The notes under the pieces were generated by a model, which did not search any database, was not told the DNA's origin, and was given only the letters and a program-made list of their open reading frames with translations. 64,000 nt of DNA from an uncultured Phycisphaerales bacterium (GTDB lineage Bacteria; Planctomycetota; Phycisphaerae; Phycisphaerales; SM1A02), in the NCBI GenBank assembly GCA_905480395.1, contig CAJQQE010000018.1, positions 1 through 64,000 on the forward strand. The letters are read 5' to 3'. A program made the translations under genes and the position numbers. This document shows, piece by piece, positions 46,382 to 55,389 of the stretch (its first letter is position 1; the number at the start of each line of letters is the position of its first letter).

Positions 46382-46447
46382 AGCCGGACGAAGGGAGCCG
46401 TGACCGGGATCACCCACCAAATTCCACACCAGAAAACACGAAAGTAC

Positions 46448-46572
46448 TTCCCCAATATGCATTTACGACGAGAAATTGGGGAACCTCTCGACCTTGATGA
46501 CGAACACATAGAGGACCACTGAAAGCCCCCCACTCATATCTCCGGGCTTTCCACCGCCTCGTTTCCGAGGCG
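46448..46572. repeat. three successive perfect inverted repeats
   Basis: Repeat 1 pairs 46448-46456 with 46475-46483 (9 bp, TTCCCCAAT). Repeat 2 pairs 46521-46528 with 46544-46551 (8 bp, GAAAGCCC). Repeat 3 pairs 46555-46561 with 46566-46572 (7 bp, four-base loop TTTC). None is followed by a T run, so simple terminators are unlikely. Confidence 0.75.
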
Positions 46573-46706
46573 ATTCAACCCAAGACAGCTCGTATTTGAG
46601 TTTTCGAAGTTCACGGGCATTTTTTATCGGACGCTATAACGTGTCTCATGATCATGACATCGTCGTCGACATCACGAACGATTCATCCACTTTTGAAGGT
46701 GGATGG

Positions 46707-46734
46707 TTGAGATTCACGCCAGATCCGGTATCTT
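46707..46734 (+). promoter_or_regulatory. candidate sigma-70-like promoter for the first prepilin-like gene
   Basis: TTGAGA (46707-46712) and TATCTT (46729-46734) are spaced by 16 bases. The same GTATCTT element with similar upstream bases occurs before the second prepilin-like gene (48289-48295), which supports a shared promoter type. The implied leader is about 120 bases. Confidence 0.4.
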
Positions 46735-46749
46735 TTGATTTACACGGGC

Positions 46750-46796
46750 TTCCACAGTCAGGCATTGCACACATTTCTAAGCCTGATTCCACAGTC
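46750..46796 (+). repeat. hairpin framed by direct repeats in the prepilin leader
   Basis: TTCCACAGTC occurs at 46750-46759 and 46787-46796. Between them TCAGGC (46758-46763) pairs with GCCTGA (46781-46786) around a 17-base loop. This is a possible protein-binding or RNA-control site. Confidence 0.55.
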
Positions 46797-46864
46797 CCCA
46801 TTCCACTTTCAAGGAAGTGCTTGTCGGTGTGCAACCAGGCAAGCCAGAAACGGAGTCCTCAGTC

Positions 46865-48007
46865 ATGAAGCAAAATAATCGTTCAGGCTTCACCATCGTT
46901 GAGCTGCTGGTGGTGATCTCGATCATCGCCTTGCTCATCGCCATTCTGCTGCCGGCCATCGGTAAGGCTCGAGACGCTGCTCGCGTCACACAGTCCGCAG
47001 CAAACCTTCGAAACCTCTCTGTCGCCAACGATACGTACGGCGCCGATTGGGGCGATCGTCAGTTCACCGCGATTCCCGATGACATGGGTCTCGCCTTCTC
47101 GAACGGACTTGGTCCCGTCGACTACAACAACCAGATTGCCTGCATGCCGCAGCAACTCGTTGGCTACGACTACCTCGGACGCCTCTGGGGCTGGTGGTGC
47201 GCTGGCAGTCTCTGTAACGGTTATCCCGGCGATGCTGGCTACTGGAACGGCTGCTACTACTACGTCTTCCAACCCTACGGCTTCAACGGTGGCGACTTCG
47301 GATCATTCCGTGTCCCCACCTGCAAGGCTTTCGCCAGCTACGTCGGCGACCGCTGGTACGACCCAGTGTTCTGGGCCCCGAAGGACACCTATCCGCTACG
47401 AATCGCGGAACCATTCTTCAATTACCCCGATGAGTTCAACCCCTACAGCCCCGAGAACTCCTCCGCTCAGGTGATTGCGTACTCCAGCTATATCTGGAGC
47501 CCCGCAGCCATGTGGAATCCGGAAGTCCTCAGCCACTGCGGCTACAAGAGCCCCTACGGCAACAACTTCCCCGGCGCCTGGCGAAGTCCTTCGATCGGTC
47601 AGTGTCGATTCCCGGATCTCAAGGTCCGCATGATCGAACATCACTGGCTGCAGAACGTCGAAACTGATGCGAACCCTTCGTTCGGTGGATCAGACCCCAG
47701 CTGGTTGTTCAACCATGGCTACAACTCGAAGCCCATGACGGCGTTCTTTGACGGACACGTCGGCATGATCGGTACCACCGACTTCATGGAAGCCGACACT
47801 CGTGCAACGACACAGGCCGAGAACAACGACACCTGTGGCAACTGCGACGGAATGGGCGAGTGCGAGACTGGACTGTGGAGCCGCAACACCCCCAAGGGTG
47901 CGAACGGTTACTACGGCAACCTCAGCTATGACACGCTGGTTGACACCAGTGCCGTCATTCTCACCACCGATGGCCTCTCCGGCCGTGACGTGTTTGGCGC
48001 CAAGTGA
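46865..48007 (+). CDS. prepilin-like secreted protein (first of a tandem pair)
   Basis: The 380-residue protein has a type IV prepilin head, [20 protein letters not shown], with the peptidase site at G/F and the conserved Glu at +5. It continues [20 protein letters not shown]. The large C-terminal domain is rich in Trp, Tyr and Cys and ends with the planctomycete-type pattern [10 protein letters not shown] followed by a Cys-containing loop. Such DUF1559-like proteins are processed by a prepilin peptidase and shown at the surface; no pilus motor genes are nearby. A long leader and a strong terminator frame the gene. Confidence 0.9.
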   Translation: MKQNNRSGFTIVELLVVISIIALLIAILLPAIGKARDAARVTQSAANLRNLSVANDTYGADWGDRQFTAIPDDMGLAFSNGLGPVDYNNQIACMPQQLVGYDYLGRLWGWWCAGSLCNGYPGDAGYWNGCYYYVFQPYGFNGGDFGSFRVPTCKAFASYVGDRWYDPVFWAPKDTYPLRIAEPFFNYPDEFNPYSPENSSAQVIAYSSYIWSPAAMWNPEVLSHCGYKSPYGNNFPGAWRSPSIGQCRFPDLKVRMIEHHWLQNVETDANPSFGGSDPSWLFNHGYNSKPMTAFFDGHVGMIGTTDFMEADTRATTQAENNDTCGNCDGMGECETGLWSRNTPKGANGYYGNLSYDTLVDTSAVILTTDGLSGRDVFGAK

Positions 48008-48080
48008 TCGATGCTTGAGATCTGCGATGGAGTTCAAATAGGAACCCTCGCAGGTTGATTGCGAATCGAAAATAGAACTG

Positions 48081-48122
48081 AATCGGGCCGGTCTCCTTCT
48101 TAGGGACCGGCCCGATTTCTTC
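48081..48122 (+). terminator. rho-independent terminator after the first prepilin-like gene
   Basis: A perfect 13-bp stem (48081-48093 with 48105-48117) encloses an 11-base loop and is followed by TCTTC on the plus strand. The two prepilin-like genes are therefore separate transcripts, at least in part. Confidence 0.85.
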
Positions 48123-48367
48123 ATATGGCGTTCGAGGCGAACCTTCACACTCTGCAGATCCACGGGTTAGATTGCGACCGAGCGGCGTAAATCAGATAAA
48201 AAACCCCCGTTGGCCTCATGAGGGATGCTCAAGAACAATTGGATTCGAAATCCCAAGGGTCCTTGCTTTCGAATCCACGGTGGATGCCGTATCTTGGGAG
48301 GGCCCACGCAGCCCCGCTGGATTCCGGGGTGTTACTTATTTGTCGCACTCAGCGAGGTCCAAATCCT
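48123..48367. other. leader region of the second prepilin-like gene
   Basis: No gene is seen. The stretch contains an inverted repeat (48241-48276), a candidate -10 element TATCTT (48290-48295) and, nearer the ATG, a GAGG ribosome site. Confidence 0.5.
48241..48276. repeat. 10-bp perfect inverted repeat upstream of the second prepilin-like gene
   Basis: GGATTCGAAA (48241-48250) pairs with TTTCGAATCC (48267-48276); inside the loop CAAGG and CCTTG add a second stem. The right arm covers the expected -35 position for the TATCTT element at 48290, as an operator would. Confidence 0.65.
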
Positions 48368-49516
48368 ATGACAATGCCAACATCAACAAGACGCCATTCA
48401 CCCGGCTTTACCATCGTGGAGCTGTTGGTGGTGATCTCGATCATTGCCTTACTGATTGCCATCCTCTTGCCCGCCATTGGCAAGGCACGCGATGCCGCCC
48501 GAGTGACGCAGTCTTCTGCCAATCTCCGGAATCTGGGAATCGCCAACGACACCTACGGCGCCGACTGGGGCGGACGGCAATTCACGGCCGTTCCCGATGA
48601 CCTCGGCCTGGTCGAGAATGCAGACCCCGTGCTCTACAACAGCACCGTTGCCTGCATGGCACAGGCGATTGCCGGAACCGATCAGAACGGCGATATCTGG
48701 GCCGCTTGGTGCGGAGGAGACTTGTGCCCGCCATACGCGGGTGATCCACTCGCGTGGAGCATCTTCTTCCACACGATCTACCAACCGATCTCGTACAACG
48801 TTCCGATCTACAAGTTCGGCGGATTCCGAACCCCCAACGGCAAAGCATTCAACGCCTATGTCGGCTCTCGCTTCTACGATCCCGTGTTCTGGGCCCCGAA
48901 GGACACCTACGCCCTTCAGGCGGTCGAGCCGCTCTTCGCCCAAGCCAGCGAGTTCTATCTGGACCCCAACGATCCAAAGATCACATGGTCGAGTTACGTC
49001 TGGAGCGGCGCCGCCATGTTCAATCCCGAAGTTCATAGCCACTGTGGCTGGCGAAATCCACGATCGATGCCCGCCGCCTTTCGATCGCCTGCGGCCGGGC
49101 AGTGCCGATACCCGGACCTCAAGACACGAATGATTGAACATCATTGGCTCCAGAACACCGAGACCGGATTCAATCCCGGCTTCTCGGAGGGTGATGACCC
49201 AAGCTGGATGTTCAATCAAGGCTACAACTCGGCGCCGATCACGCTCTTCTTTGATGGCCATGTCTCAATGGTCGGAGTGAGTGATGCGATGGAAGGCGAT
49301 ACCCGAGCCCAGACCATGGCAGAGGCCAACAACAGTTGTAATCTCTGCCAAGCATCGACCGCCGGCGAATGCCAAACCGGATTATGGAGCCGCGACACGC
49401 AATGGGGTGCGAACGGTTACTACGGCGAATATTCATACGACACCTTGGTCAACACCAGCTACCACGTCCTCACCACCGACGGGCTCTTTGGCCGCGACGT
49501 CATGGGCGCGAAATGA
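48368..49516 (+). CDS. prepilin-like secreted protein (second of a tandem pair)
   Basis: The 382-residue product shares the whole N-terminal head with its neighbour ([20 protein letters not shown]), and most of the C-terminal domain aligns: [40 protein letters not shown], and the end [14 protein letters not shown]. At DNA level the shared head differs at many third positions, so the duplication is old and kept by selection. The His before FFDG in the first copy is Gln here. The start at 48368 has GAGG nine bases upstream. A weak hairpin (49523-49536) follows the stop. Confidence 0.9.
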   Translation: MTMPTSTRRHSPGFTIVELLVVISIIALLIAILLPAIGKARDAARVTQSSANLRNLGIANDTYGADWGGRQFTAVPDDLGLVENADPVLYNSTVACMAQAIAGTDQNGDIWAAWCGGDLCPPYAGDPLAWSIFFHTIYQPISYNVPIYKFGGFRTPNGKAFNAYVGSRFYDPVFWAPKDTYALQAVEPLFAQASEFYLDPNDPKITWSSYVWSGAAMFNPEVHSHCGWRNPRSMPAAFRSPAAGQCRYPDLKTRMIEHHWLQNTETGFNPGFSEGDDPSWMFNQGYNSAPITLFFDGHVSMVGVSDAMEGDTRAQTMAEANNSCNLCQASTAGECQTGLWSRDTQWGANGYYGEYSYDTLVNTSYHVLTTDGLFGRDVMGAK

Positions 49517-49635
49517 CACCTCAGGCCATCTGGCCTCTTCCCGCCAACTCCTGATTCTCGACGGAGCGGAAGACCGCATCCTCAAGATGCTGGTGCAGTC
49601 AAGATGCCATCAGTTGTGACCTCGATCGCATCGAA

Positions 49636-49941
49636 TCACGCCTGAAAGATTCGGAACCACCAGATCGCAACCGCAATCCAGCCGGCGACAATGAGACCTG
49701 TCACCAGAAAATAGGACGGCTTCCGGATCTTGTGGTGGAACAAGAACATGGCAATGATCGCGCCGGGCCAGCCTCCGACGAACTCCAGCAGATGCAGGGT
49801 TCGCTCGGGCGTTCTGCGACGACCCTTCCGAGCAGCGCTCTTGTCGCGGCCGTGGGCGAGTAGCGCCACGATGCTGGCGAACGCCATCCAGATGAGAATC
49901 CAACCGGCGACGGACGGCGTCGATCCATTCATCAGAGTCAT
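49636..49941 (-). CDS. DUF1294 small membrane protein
   Basis: The 101-residue protein has three membrane spans and the DUF1294 motifs: FASIVALLAHGRDKSAARKG, then RTPERTLHLLEFVGGWPGAI and FLFHHKIRKPSYFLV. The role of the family is unknown; some members are fused to cold-shock domains. The ATG overlaps the stop of the upstream gene (ATGA), so the pair is co-translated. It lies downstream of groEL on the same strand, but a strong palindrome separates them. Confidence 0.88.
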   Translation of the reverse strand: MTLMNGSTPSVAGWILIWMAFASIVALLAHGRDKSAARKGRRRTPERTLHLLEFVGGWPGAIIAMFLFHHKIRKPSYFLVTGLIVAGWIAVAIWWFRIFQA

Positions 49942-50315
49942 CGATTCCCTCCAGTCGGCAATGGGCCCAGATGTGGCCAGAGTACCCAGGCGGCGGCCCC
50001 AATCCCAAAGACGACCGCACCAACCGCGATCGCAAGTCGGATTCGATACTGTCGATTCCGCGTCAGATCTACCCAGTACCGGCCATCAGATGTCCGCTGA
50101 ATGACCCGCCGCTTCAAGGCGGGTTCAAGAATGAACGGACGAGGGATGTCGATGCCCGTGGGCCGGCGAGCGGTATCCGGATCGATTGCGCCTGCCTTGA
50201 TGAGCTTCGACACCGGTCCGGGCGGCTGTTTGAGGAACATGATGGCGATCGAGATCGGCAAGATGAACATGCCGATCGCTCCCAAACCACCCGCGCCTCC
50301 ACCTCCGAGGGGCAT
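49938..50315 (-). CDS. small membrane protein of unknown function
   Basis: The 125-residue protein starts with a Gly-rich stretch (PLGGGGAGGLGAIGMF) and a membrane span (FILPISIAIMFL). A basic cytoplasmic part with RRVIQRTSDGRYWVDLTRNR follows, and then a second span (LAIAVGAVVFGIGAAAWVLW). I do not recognise a family. Start at 50315 is chosen because the frame further up runs through the groEL terminator palindrome. It is coupled with the DUF1294 gene; both may form a small membrane unit. Confidence 0.6.
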   Translation of the reverse strand: MPLGGGGAGGLGAIGMFILPISIAIMFLKQPPGPVSKLIKAGAIDPDTARRPTGIDIPRPFILEPALKRRVIQRTSDGRYWVDLTRNRQYRIRLAIAVGAVVFGIGAAAWVLWPHLGPLPTGGNR

Positions 50316-50332
50316 CTTAAATCTCCAAAGAA

Positions 50333-50364
50333 GACGCCTGGGCGAGAATTCTCGCCCAGGCGTC
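50333..50364 (-). terminator. 32-base perfect palindrome after groEL
   Basis: GACGCCTGGGCGAGAA is followed directly by its exact reverse complement, with no loop bases. On the minus strand it is followed by TTCTTT, so it can act as the groEL terminator 56 bases after the stop. It also contains an EcoRI-type GAATTC centre. Confidence 0.8.
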
Positions 50365-50419
50365 GATTTCACTGGTCTTGAGCCCGTCGATCAAGGGGCC
50401 ATGCAAGGGTTGACCGGAA

Positions 50420-52060
50420 TCAGAAGTCCATTCCGTCCATGCCGTCACCGGCGCCCGCGCCGGCCTTTGCCTTGACTTCCTTGATCTCCGTGATCGCACA
50501 ATCGGTCGTCAGGAGAAGCCCGCTGATGCTGGCCGCATTCTGCAGCGCCACTCGTTCCACCTTTGTGGGAACGATAATGCCCTGCTTCACGAGGTCGCCG
50601 TATTCGCCGGTGGCCGCATTAAAACCGAAGGCATCGTCAGTGCTCTCTTCGACCTTCTGAGCAACGATCGAGCCGTCGAGACCACAGTTACTGGCAATCT
50701 GCTTGATCGGAGCACTCATCGCCCGGCTGATGATGTCGCAACCGATCTTCTCGTCACCGGTCGCGCTCTTTCGAGCCCTCTCGATGCCGCGACGTGCTCG
50801 GAGCACCGCCACGCCACCGCCGGGAAGAATGCCTTCTTCCACTGCGGCACGACAGGAGTGAAGGGCGTCTTCGACGCGAGCCTTCTTTTCCTTCATTTCG
50901 ACTTCGGTCGCAGCGCCGACGTTGATCTGAGCGACGCCACCGGCAAGCTTTGCGAGTCGTTCTTGGAGCTTCTCTCGGTCGTAGTCGCTCGAAGTCCCAT
51001 CGATCTGAGCCTTGATCTGCTCGATCCGTGCCTTAATGTCCGACGTCTTACCGCCGCCTTCGACGATCGTCGTCGTGTCCTTATTGATGGTGATCTTCTT
51101 GGCTCGACCAAGGTCGGACACCGGCATCTTCTCGAGATCGATGCCGAGTTCTTCCATGACGGCGGTGCCACCGGTGAGGACCGCGATATCGTCGAGCATC
51201 GCCTTGCGACGATCACCGAATCCCGGAGCCTTGACCGCAGCGACCTTGAGGACGCCTCGAAGCTTGTTGACCACCAGCGTGGCCAATGCTTCACCTTCGA
51301 TGTCTTCGGCGACGATCAGCACGCTCTTGCCGCTCTCCGCGATCTTGCCGAGCACGGGGATGAGGTCCTTGGCGGAGCCGACCTTCTTCTCGTGGATGAG
51401 GACGTAGCAGTCTTCGAGGACGCATTCCATCTCCGCAGGATCAGTGACGAAGTGGGGACTGAGGTAGCCCTTGTCGAACTGCATCCCTTCGAGAAGCTCG
51501 ACCTCGGTTTCGAGGCTCTTGCCTTCTTCGACGGTGATGACGCCGTCCTTACCGACCTTGTCCATCGCTTCGGCGATGATCTTGCCGATGGTCTGGTCCT
51601 GATTGGCCGAACAAGCACCGACCTGGGCGATCTCGTTCGAATCACTGACCGGCTTGGACATCGAAGAGAGTTCGGCGACGACGGCGTCAACCGCCTTCTC
51701 GATCCCTCGCTTGACCGCGTTGGCATTGGCGCCGGCGGTGATGTTCTTCAGGCCTTCCTTGAAGATCGCTTCGGCGTAGACCGTTGCCGTGGTGGTCCCG
51801 TCACCGGCGTCCTTGCTGGACTTACTGGCGACTTCCTTGACCATCTGGGCGCCCATATTTTCATAGGGGTCGGCGAGTTCGATCTCCTTGGCGACGCTGA
51901 CGCCGTCCTTGGTGATCGTCGGGGCACCGAACGACTTCTCGAGGATCACAACGCGTCCCGATGGGCCGAGGGTGACCTTTACGGCCTTGGCGAGTTTCTG
52001 GATTCCGCGGAGAATACGTTCGCGGGCATCGTTGTCGTAGGCAATCTGCTTGGCAGCCAT
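50420..52060 (-). CDS. groEL: chaperonin GroEL (Cpn60)
   Basis: The 546-residue chaperonin subunit has all core motifs: [20 protein letters not shown] near the N-terminus, [20 protein letters not shown], the ATP site [54 protein letters not shown] and GVAVLRA. The C-terminus ends DGMDGMDF, a shortened form of the usual GGM repeat. It forms the double-ring folding chamber with GroES. The ATG follows a 66-codon ORF. No CIRCE element was seen upstream of the operon. Confidence 0.98.
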   Translation of the reverse strand: MAAKQIAYDNDARERILRGIQKLAKAVKVTLGPSGRVVILEKSFGAPTITKDGVSVAKEIELADPYENMGAQMVKEVASKSSKDAGDGTTTATVYAEAIFKEGLKNITAGANANAVKRGIEKAVDAVVAELSSMSKPVSDSNEIAQVGACSANQDQTIGKIIAEAMDKVGKDGVITVEEGKSLETEVELLEGMQFDKGYLSPHFVTDPAEMECVLEDCYVLIHEKKVGSAKDLIPVLGKIAESGKSVLIVAEDIEGEALATLVVNKLRGVLKVAAVKAPGFGDRRKAMLDDIAVLTGGTAVMEELGIDLEKMPVSDLGRAKKITINKDTTTIVEGGGKTSDIKARIEQIKAQIDGTSSDYDREKLQERLAKLAGGVAQINVGAATEVEMKEKKARVEDALHSCRAAVEEGILPGGGVAVLRARRGIERARKSATGDEKIGCDIISRAMSAPIKQIASNCGLDGSIVAQKVEESTDDAFGFNAATGEYGDLVKQGIIVPTKVERVALQNAASISGLLLTTDCAITEIKEVKAKAGAGAGDGMDGMDF

Positions 52061-52131
52061 TTTTGTTCCTTACATTCAGATTCGTCCCAGCGTTGGACGC
52101 TGGTCACGAAGGGGTTTCTCACTCGGGTTCG

Positions 52132-52332
52132 TCAGCCGATCTCGACCCAGGCGACCCGACCGCACTCGATGATGTACTCGTGCGATCCGTCGGTGACCTT
52201 GAGCAGGTCGTCCTGCTCGGAGGGGATCAGCATCGCATTTCGAACCAAGAGCGTCTCGGCACCTTCGAATTCGATTCGAAGGTCACGACCGTTTAGGTTG
52301 GAGAACGCAGCTCGAAGCTGATCGGCATTCAC
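52132..52332 (-). CDS. 66-residue protein between groES and groEL
   Basis: The small product reads NADQLRAAFSNLNGRDLRIE, then NAMLIPSEQDDLLKVTDGSH, and ends VAWVEIG. It looks like a compact beta-rich domain. A GTG start at 52332 has GAGGAG eight bases upstream; the longer reading to 52401 would overlap groES. It lies 43 bases after groES and 71 bases before groEL on the same strand, so it should be part of the chaperonin operon. No family recognised. A helper of the chaperonin or an unrelated passenger are both possible. Confidence 0.7.
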   Translation of the reverse strand: MNADQLRAAFSNLNGRDLRIEFEGAETLLVRNAMLIPSEQDDLLKVTDGSHEYIIECGRVAWVEIG

Positions 52333-52375
52333 GGATTCCACTCCTCGCGGGACCATCCCGCAGCGACGCAATGCG

Positions 52376-52666
52376 TCAGTCGATGATTCCGAGGATGTCA
52401 TCCTCGGTCATGATCAGGTACTCCTGACCTTCGATCTTGATTTCGGTACCGGCATAGGAACTGAAGATGACGGCGTCGCCCTTCTTCACGGTGAATGGAA
52501 GGTATTCACCGGTGTCCTTGTTCAGATTGCCGCTGCCAAGCGCAATGACCTTGCCGGTCTTGGGCTTGTCCTTGGCAGATTCCGGGAGAAAGATGCCGGA
52601 ATCCGTCTTGGTCGCGGCTTCTTCACGCCGGACGATGAGTTTGTCGCCGAGCGGTCGCACGTTCAT
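52376..52666 (-). CDS. groES: co-chaperonin GroES (Cpn10)
   Basis: The 96-residue co-chaperonin has NVRPLGDKLIVRREEAATKT with the mobile loop after it (TDSGIFLPESAKDKPKTGKV). It continues TVKKGDAVIFSSYAGTEIKI and ends LIMTEDDILGIID. It caps the GroEL ring. The start at 52666 follows GGAG; the frame further upstream is not homologous. It leads the groES - 66-residue ORF - groEL unit. Confidence 0.97.
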   Translation of the reverse strand: MNVRPLGDKLIVRREEAATKTDSGIFLPESAKDKPKTGKVIALGSGNLNKDTGEYLPFTVKKGDAVIFSSYAGTEIKIEGQEYLIMTEDDILGIID

Positions 52667-52765
52667 AGGTTCTTCACTCCGAAGGAAAAACAGGAAAAGA
52701 CATGCCCGGGCCAATGCCAGGCGGAGGGTCGTTCGACTGCCGCACCCGCGTAGGGTGCCTCGTGG

Positions 52766-53386
52766 TCAGGCGACCGGCCATTGATCCGAATAATGCCGCC
52801 GGACGACCCGGCGGAGAGTTTCAAGCATGGTCTCGATGCCTAAGGGGCGGTCGAGGACGGCGAAAACGCCTTCTCTCAGGGCATCGCTCAGGCCTCGGAC
52901 GCTCTCGCGACGGCTCGGCTGAGCGGGACGGACGAGCACCACCGGTGGGGTTGGCTTCACTCTCCGAAGGAGTTGAAGCACCTTTTCGCCAGCGGCACGT
53001 TTGTCGCCGTTGGCTTCCATCGGAAGTTCGAGATCGATCAAAGCGATGTGGATCTCTTCCTGCTCCACCAATCTGGCTGCATCTCGGCCACATCGGGCTT
53101 CCAAACATCGCACGCCGAGGGGATCCAGCAACCGAGGCAGTTCTGCCGTCGGGCCGCCCTCCCGCCAAGTGGCGGAAAACAGCAGATTCAGGCGACGGGG
53201 GGTCGCTGAAACGCGTTCGGAGGAGAATGGAGTGCCAAGAGAGTCCATGGAGAACTTGAAGGGGAACAACCGGCGCGCCGAACCGTCGCCGGCAGGGCTG
53301 AAAACCATCTCTCTGGGAAGATCCTGAGGAATCAGGTTCACGGGTGGCTCTACGACCCCCGCTGGAGCTCGAAATGGCGATTCCAT
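52766..53386 (-). CDS. protein with a degenerate CheY-like receiver domain
   Basis: The 206-residue product has about 75 residues of unassigned N-terminus, then a receiver-like domain. That domain runs LNLLFSATWREGG, ARLVEQEEIHIALIDLELPM (position of the phospho-acceptor Asp), PPVVLVRPAQPSRRESV and FAVLDRPLGIETMLETL. The acidic pair at the first strand end (normally DD or DE) and the conserved Lys (KP, here RP) are missing, so normal phosphorylation is doubtful. It lies upstream of groES on the same strand and could be co-transcribed. The start ATG at 53386 is uncertain. Confidence 0.65.
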   Translation of the reverse strand: MESPFRAPAGVVEPPVNLIPQDLPREMVFSPAGDGSARRLFPFKFSMDSLGTPFSSERVSATPRRLNLLFSATWREGGPTAELPRLLDPLGVRCLEARCGRDAARLVEQEEIHIALIDLELPMEANGDKRAAGEKVLQLLRRVKPTPPVVLVRPAQPSRRESVRGLSDALREGVFAVLDRPLGIETMLETLRRVVRRHYSDQWPVA

Positions 53387-53657
53387 TGGATAACGCAATC
53401 TGGGCGAGGCCTGTCAGGTTCTCGATTCGACCGGTTTCTCAATCTGCCGAGATGCCCAACCGGTCGGAAGACCCGCCCGATCGCTGCCAAACTGGCACGC
53501 TCCCGGCCCGGCTTTTCGCCGGTCGAGGCCGCTTCCGCATACCTTGCCAGTTCTCCAGGCCCTCGGCCAGGATCTCCATCCGCGATTCGTCCCGTCCGCG
53601 ACTCCATTCAGGCCCGAAACGGCACTGAAATCACCCCCGCTAGGAATGCCCTCGGTC

Positions 53658-55070
53658 ATGCCCGCCAACTCCATCGCCCAACTCCTCGCCAACCCAGAAA
53701 GTCACTTGGGAAACTCCGTCCGTCTCCAAGGTTGGATTCGCACCCGCCGAGATTCAAAGGGCGGATTGAGCTTTCTTCAGGTTTCGGATGGGTCCTGCTT
53801 CGCCACCATGCAGATCGTCGCCCCCGGAGATCTTGAGAATTATGAGTCGGACGTCCTCCGTCTCACTTCAGGCTCGTCGGTCGAGATCGAAGGCAACGTG
53901 GTCGAAAGCCGAGGCAAGGGCCAGGCCATCGAGATCAAGGCGACTCGAATCACCGCGGTTGGATTCGTCGAGGATCCCGACACCTATCCCATCTCGCCCA
54001 AGCAACACAGCTTCGAGTACCTCCGTGAAGTCGCGCATCTCCGGCCCCGCACCAATACCTTCGGTGCCGTCGCCAGAGTTCGAAACTGTCTGGCCATGGC
54101 GGTTCACGAATTCTTCCAGCAGGACGGATTTCAGTGGATCCACACACCCATTATCACGGCCAACGACTGCGAAGGTGCCGGCGAGATGTTCCGGGTCTCG
54201 ACGCTCGACCTCGAGAATCTTCCCCGGACCGAAGCCGGTGCCATCGATTTCTCGCAGGACTTCTTTGGTCGCGAATCTCACTTGACCGTCTCCGGGCAAC
54301 TTGCCGTCGAGTGCTGGTGCCTCGCGCTCTCAAAGGTCTACACCTTCGGCCCCACCTTCCGGGCCGAGAACAGCAACACCACCCGGCACCTTGCTGAATT
54401 CTGGATGATCGAACCGGAAATCGCTTTTGCGGATCTTGCCGATGACGCTGACCTCGCCGAGGGACTCCTCAAGCACTGCTTCCGATCGCTCCTCGATCAA
54501 CGCGGGGATGACCTCGCATTCTTCAATGAACGAATTGAACCGACTTGCATCGAGCGGCTTGAAAACTTCGTCAACAGTTCATTCGAACGCATGGACTACG
54601 GCGACGCGATCAAGGCCCTCGAGTCCGCGATCGCCAAGGGCAAGAAGTTCGAATTTCCCGTGTCGTGGGGTACCGACCTTCAGAGCGAACACGAGCGATA
54701 CCTGACCGAAGAGCTGGTCGGAAAGCCGGTCATTCTCATGAACTATCCGAAGGACATCAAAGCGTTCTACATGCGTCTGAACGACGATGGCCGAACTGTC
54801 GCCGCGATGGACGTCTTGGCCCCCGGAATCGGCGAAATCATCGGAGGAAGCCAGCGGGAAGAACGGCTCGACGTGCTAGACGCCCGCCTCGACGAGATGA
54901 AACTTCCGAAAGAGGACTACTGGTGGTACCGGGATCTGCGCCGCTACGGATCCGTCCCGCATGCAGGCTTCGGCCTGGGCTTCGAACGACTGATCTCCTA
55001 CGCGACCGGCATGGCCAACATCCGCGACGTCATTCCCTTCCCGCGGACGCGAGGTCACGCCGAATTCTGA
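53658..55070 (+). CDS. asnS: asparagine-tRNA ligase
   Basis: The 470-residue class II synthetase charges tRNA-Asn. The N-terminal anticodon-binding OB fold is [20 protein letters not shown]. The catalytic core includes [20 protein letters not shown], the AsnRS-type [40 protein letters not shown] and the last motif [13 protein letters not shown]. Its length matches the bacterial enzyme. An ATG at 53646 is also in frame. The gene diverges from the receiver-like gene. Confidence 0.96.
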   Translation: MPANSIAQLLANPESHLGNSVRLQGWIRTRRDSKGGLSFLQVSDGSCFATMQIVAPGDLENYESDVLRLTSGSSVEIEGNVVESRGKGQAIEIKATRITAVGFVEDPDTYPISPKQHSFEYLREVAHLRPRTNTFGAVARVRNCLAMAVHEFFQQDGFQWIHTPIITANDCEGAGEMFRVSTLDLENLPRTEAGAIDFSQDFFGRESHLTVSGQLAVECWCLALSKVYTFGPTFRAENSNTTRHLAEFWMIEPEIAFADLADDADLAEGLLKHCFRSLLDQRGDDLAFFNERIEPTCIERLENFVNSSFERMDYGDAIKALESAIAKGKKFEFPVSWGTDLQSEHERYLTEELVGKPVILMNYPKDIKAFYMRLNDDGRTVAAMDVLAPGIGEIIGGSQREERLDVLDARLDEMKLPKEDYWWYRDLRRYGSVPHAGFGLGFERLISYATGMANIRDVIPFPRTRGHAEF

Positions 55071-55128
55071 TTCAACAAGGCCGTACGCGATTTCTCGTCA
55101 ATTCCTTCTCCAAAGATGGACACGCACC

Positions 55129-55344
55129 ATGCAATGCAACATCAATGCCAAAGGTAAAGCCGTTCGTCTTCTGTCCGGACTGAGCTTTATCCTTGCCGCA
55201 GTCCTGACCCTTCTCGTTGGGGGCCTTGAAGGTATCCCGCTCATTGTCGGAATATCTCTCCTGATCGGAGGCGGTTTCATGGCCTTCGAAGGTTGGAGTG
55301 GCTGGTGTGCGGTGCGCGCCATGGGCTTCAAAACGCCCATCTGA
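55129..55344 (+). CDS. DUF2892 small membrane protein
   Basis: The 71-residue protein has two membrane spans (FILAAVLTLLVGGL and LIVGISLLIGGGFMAF) and the DUF2892 ends: MQCN at the start and WSGWCAVRAMGFKTPI at the end. The family is often fused to or beside rhodanese domains and is a YgaP-like membrane anchor. Here it stands alone between asnS and the amidase. The two conserved Cys (residues 3 and 60) are kept. Confidence 0.82.
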   Translation: MQCNINAKGKAVRLLSGLSFILAAVLTLLVGGLEGIPLIVGISLLIGGGFMAFEGWSGWCAVRAMGFKTPI

Positions 55345-55389
55345 ATGCGATCATTAGAACACGCTCGGAAGACGCGTTAGTCTGGACGC

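Larger units (their letters stand above)
46382..46864. other. long structured intergenic region before the prepilin-like genes
   Basis: No convincing protein is encoded in these 483 bases, which are less GC-rich than the flanks. It holds three perfect inverted repeats in a row, a candidate promoter, and a fourth hairpin flanked by direct repeats. It may contain a small RNA or a long 5-prime leader of the prepilin-like gene. Confidence 0.6.

Noticed and set aside
46596-46868. 90-residue plus-strand frame before the prepilin-like gene
   Set aside because: Random-looking composition, crosses the candidate promoter and hairpin, and ends inside the prepilin-like gene.
50858-52321. 487-residue plus-strand frame opposite groEL
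   Set aside because: It is an antisense shadow of groEL caused by high GC; no family pattern.
52667-52765. CIRCE operator before groES
   Set aside because: The TTAGCACTC-N9-GAGTGCTAA pattern is not present in the gap upstream of groES.
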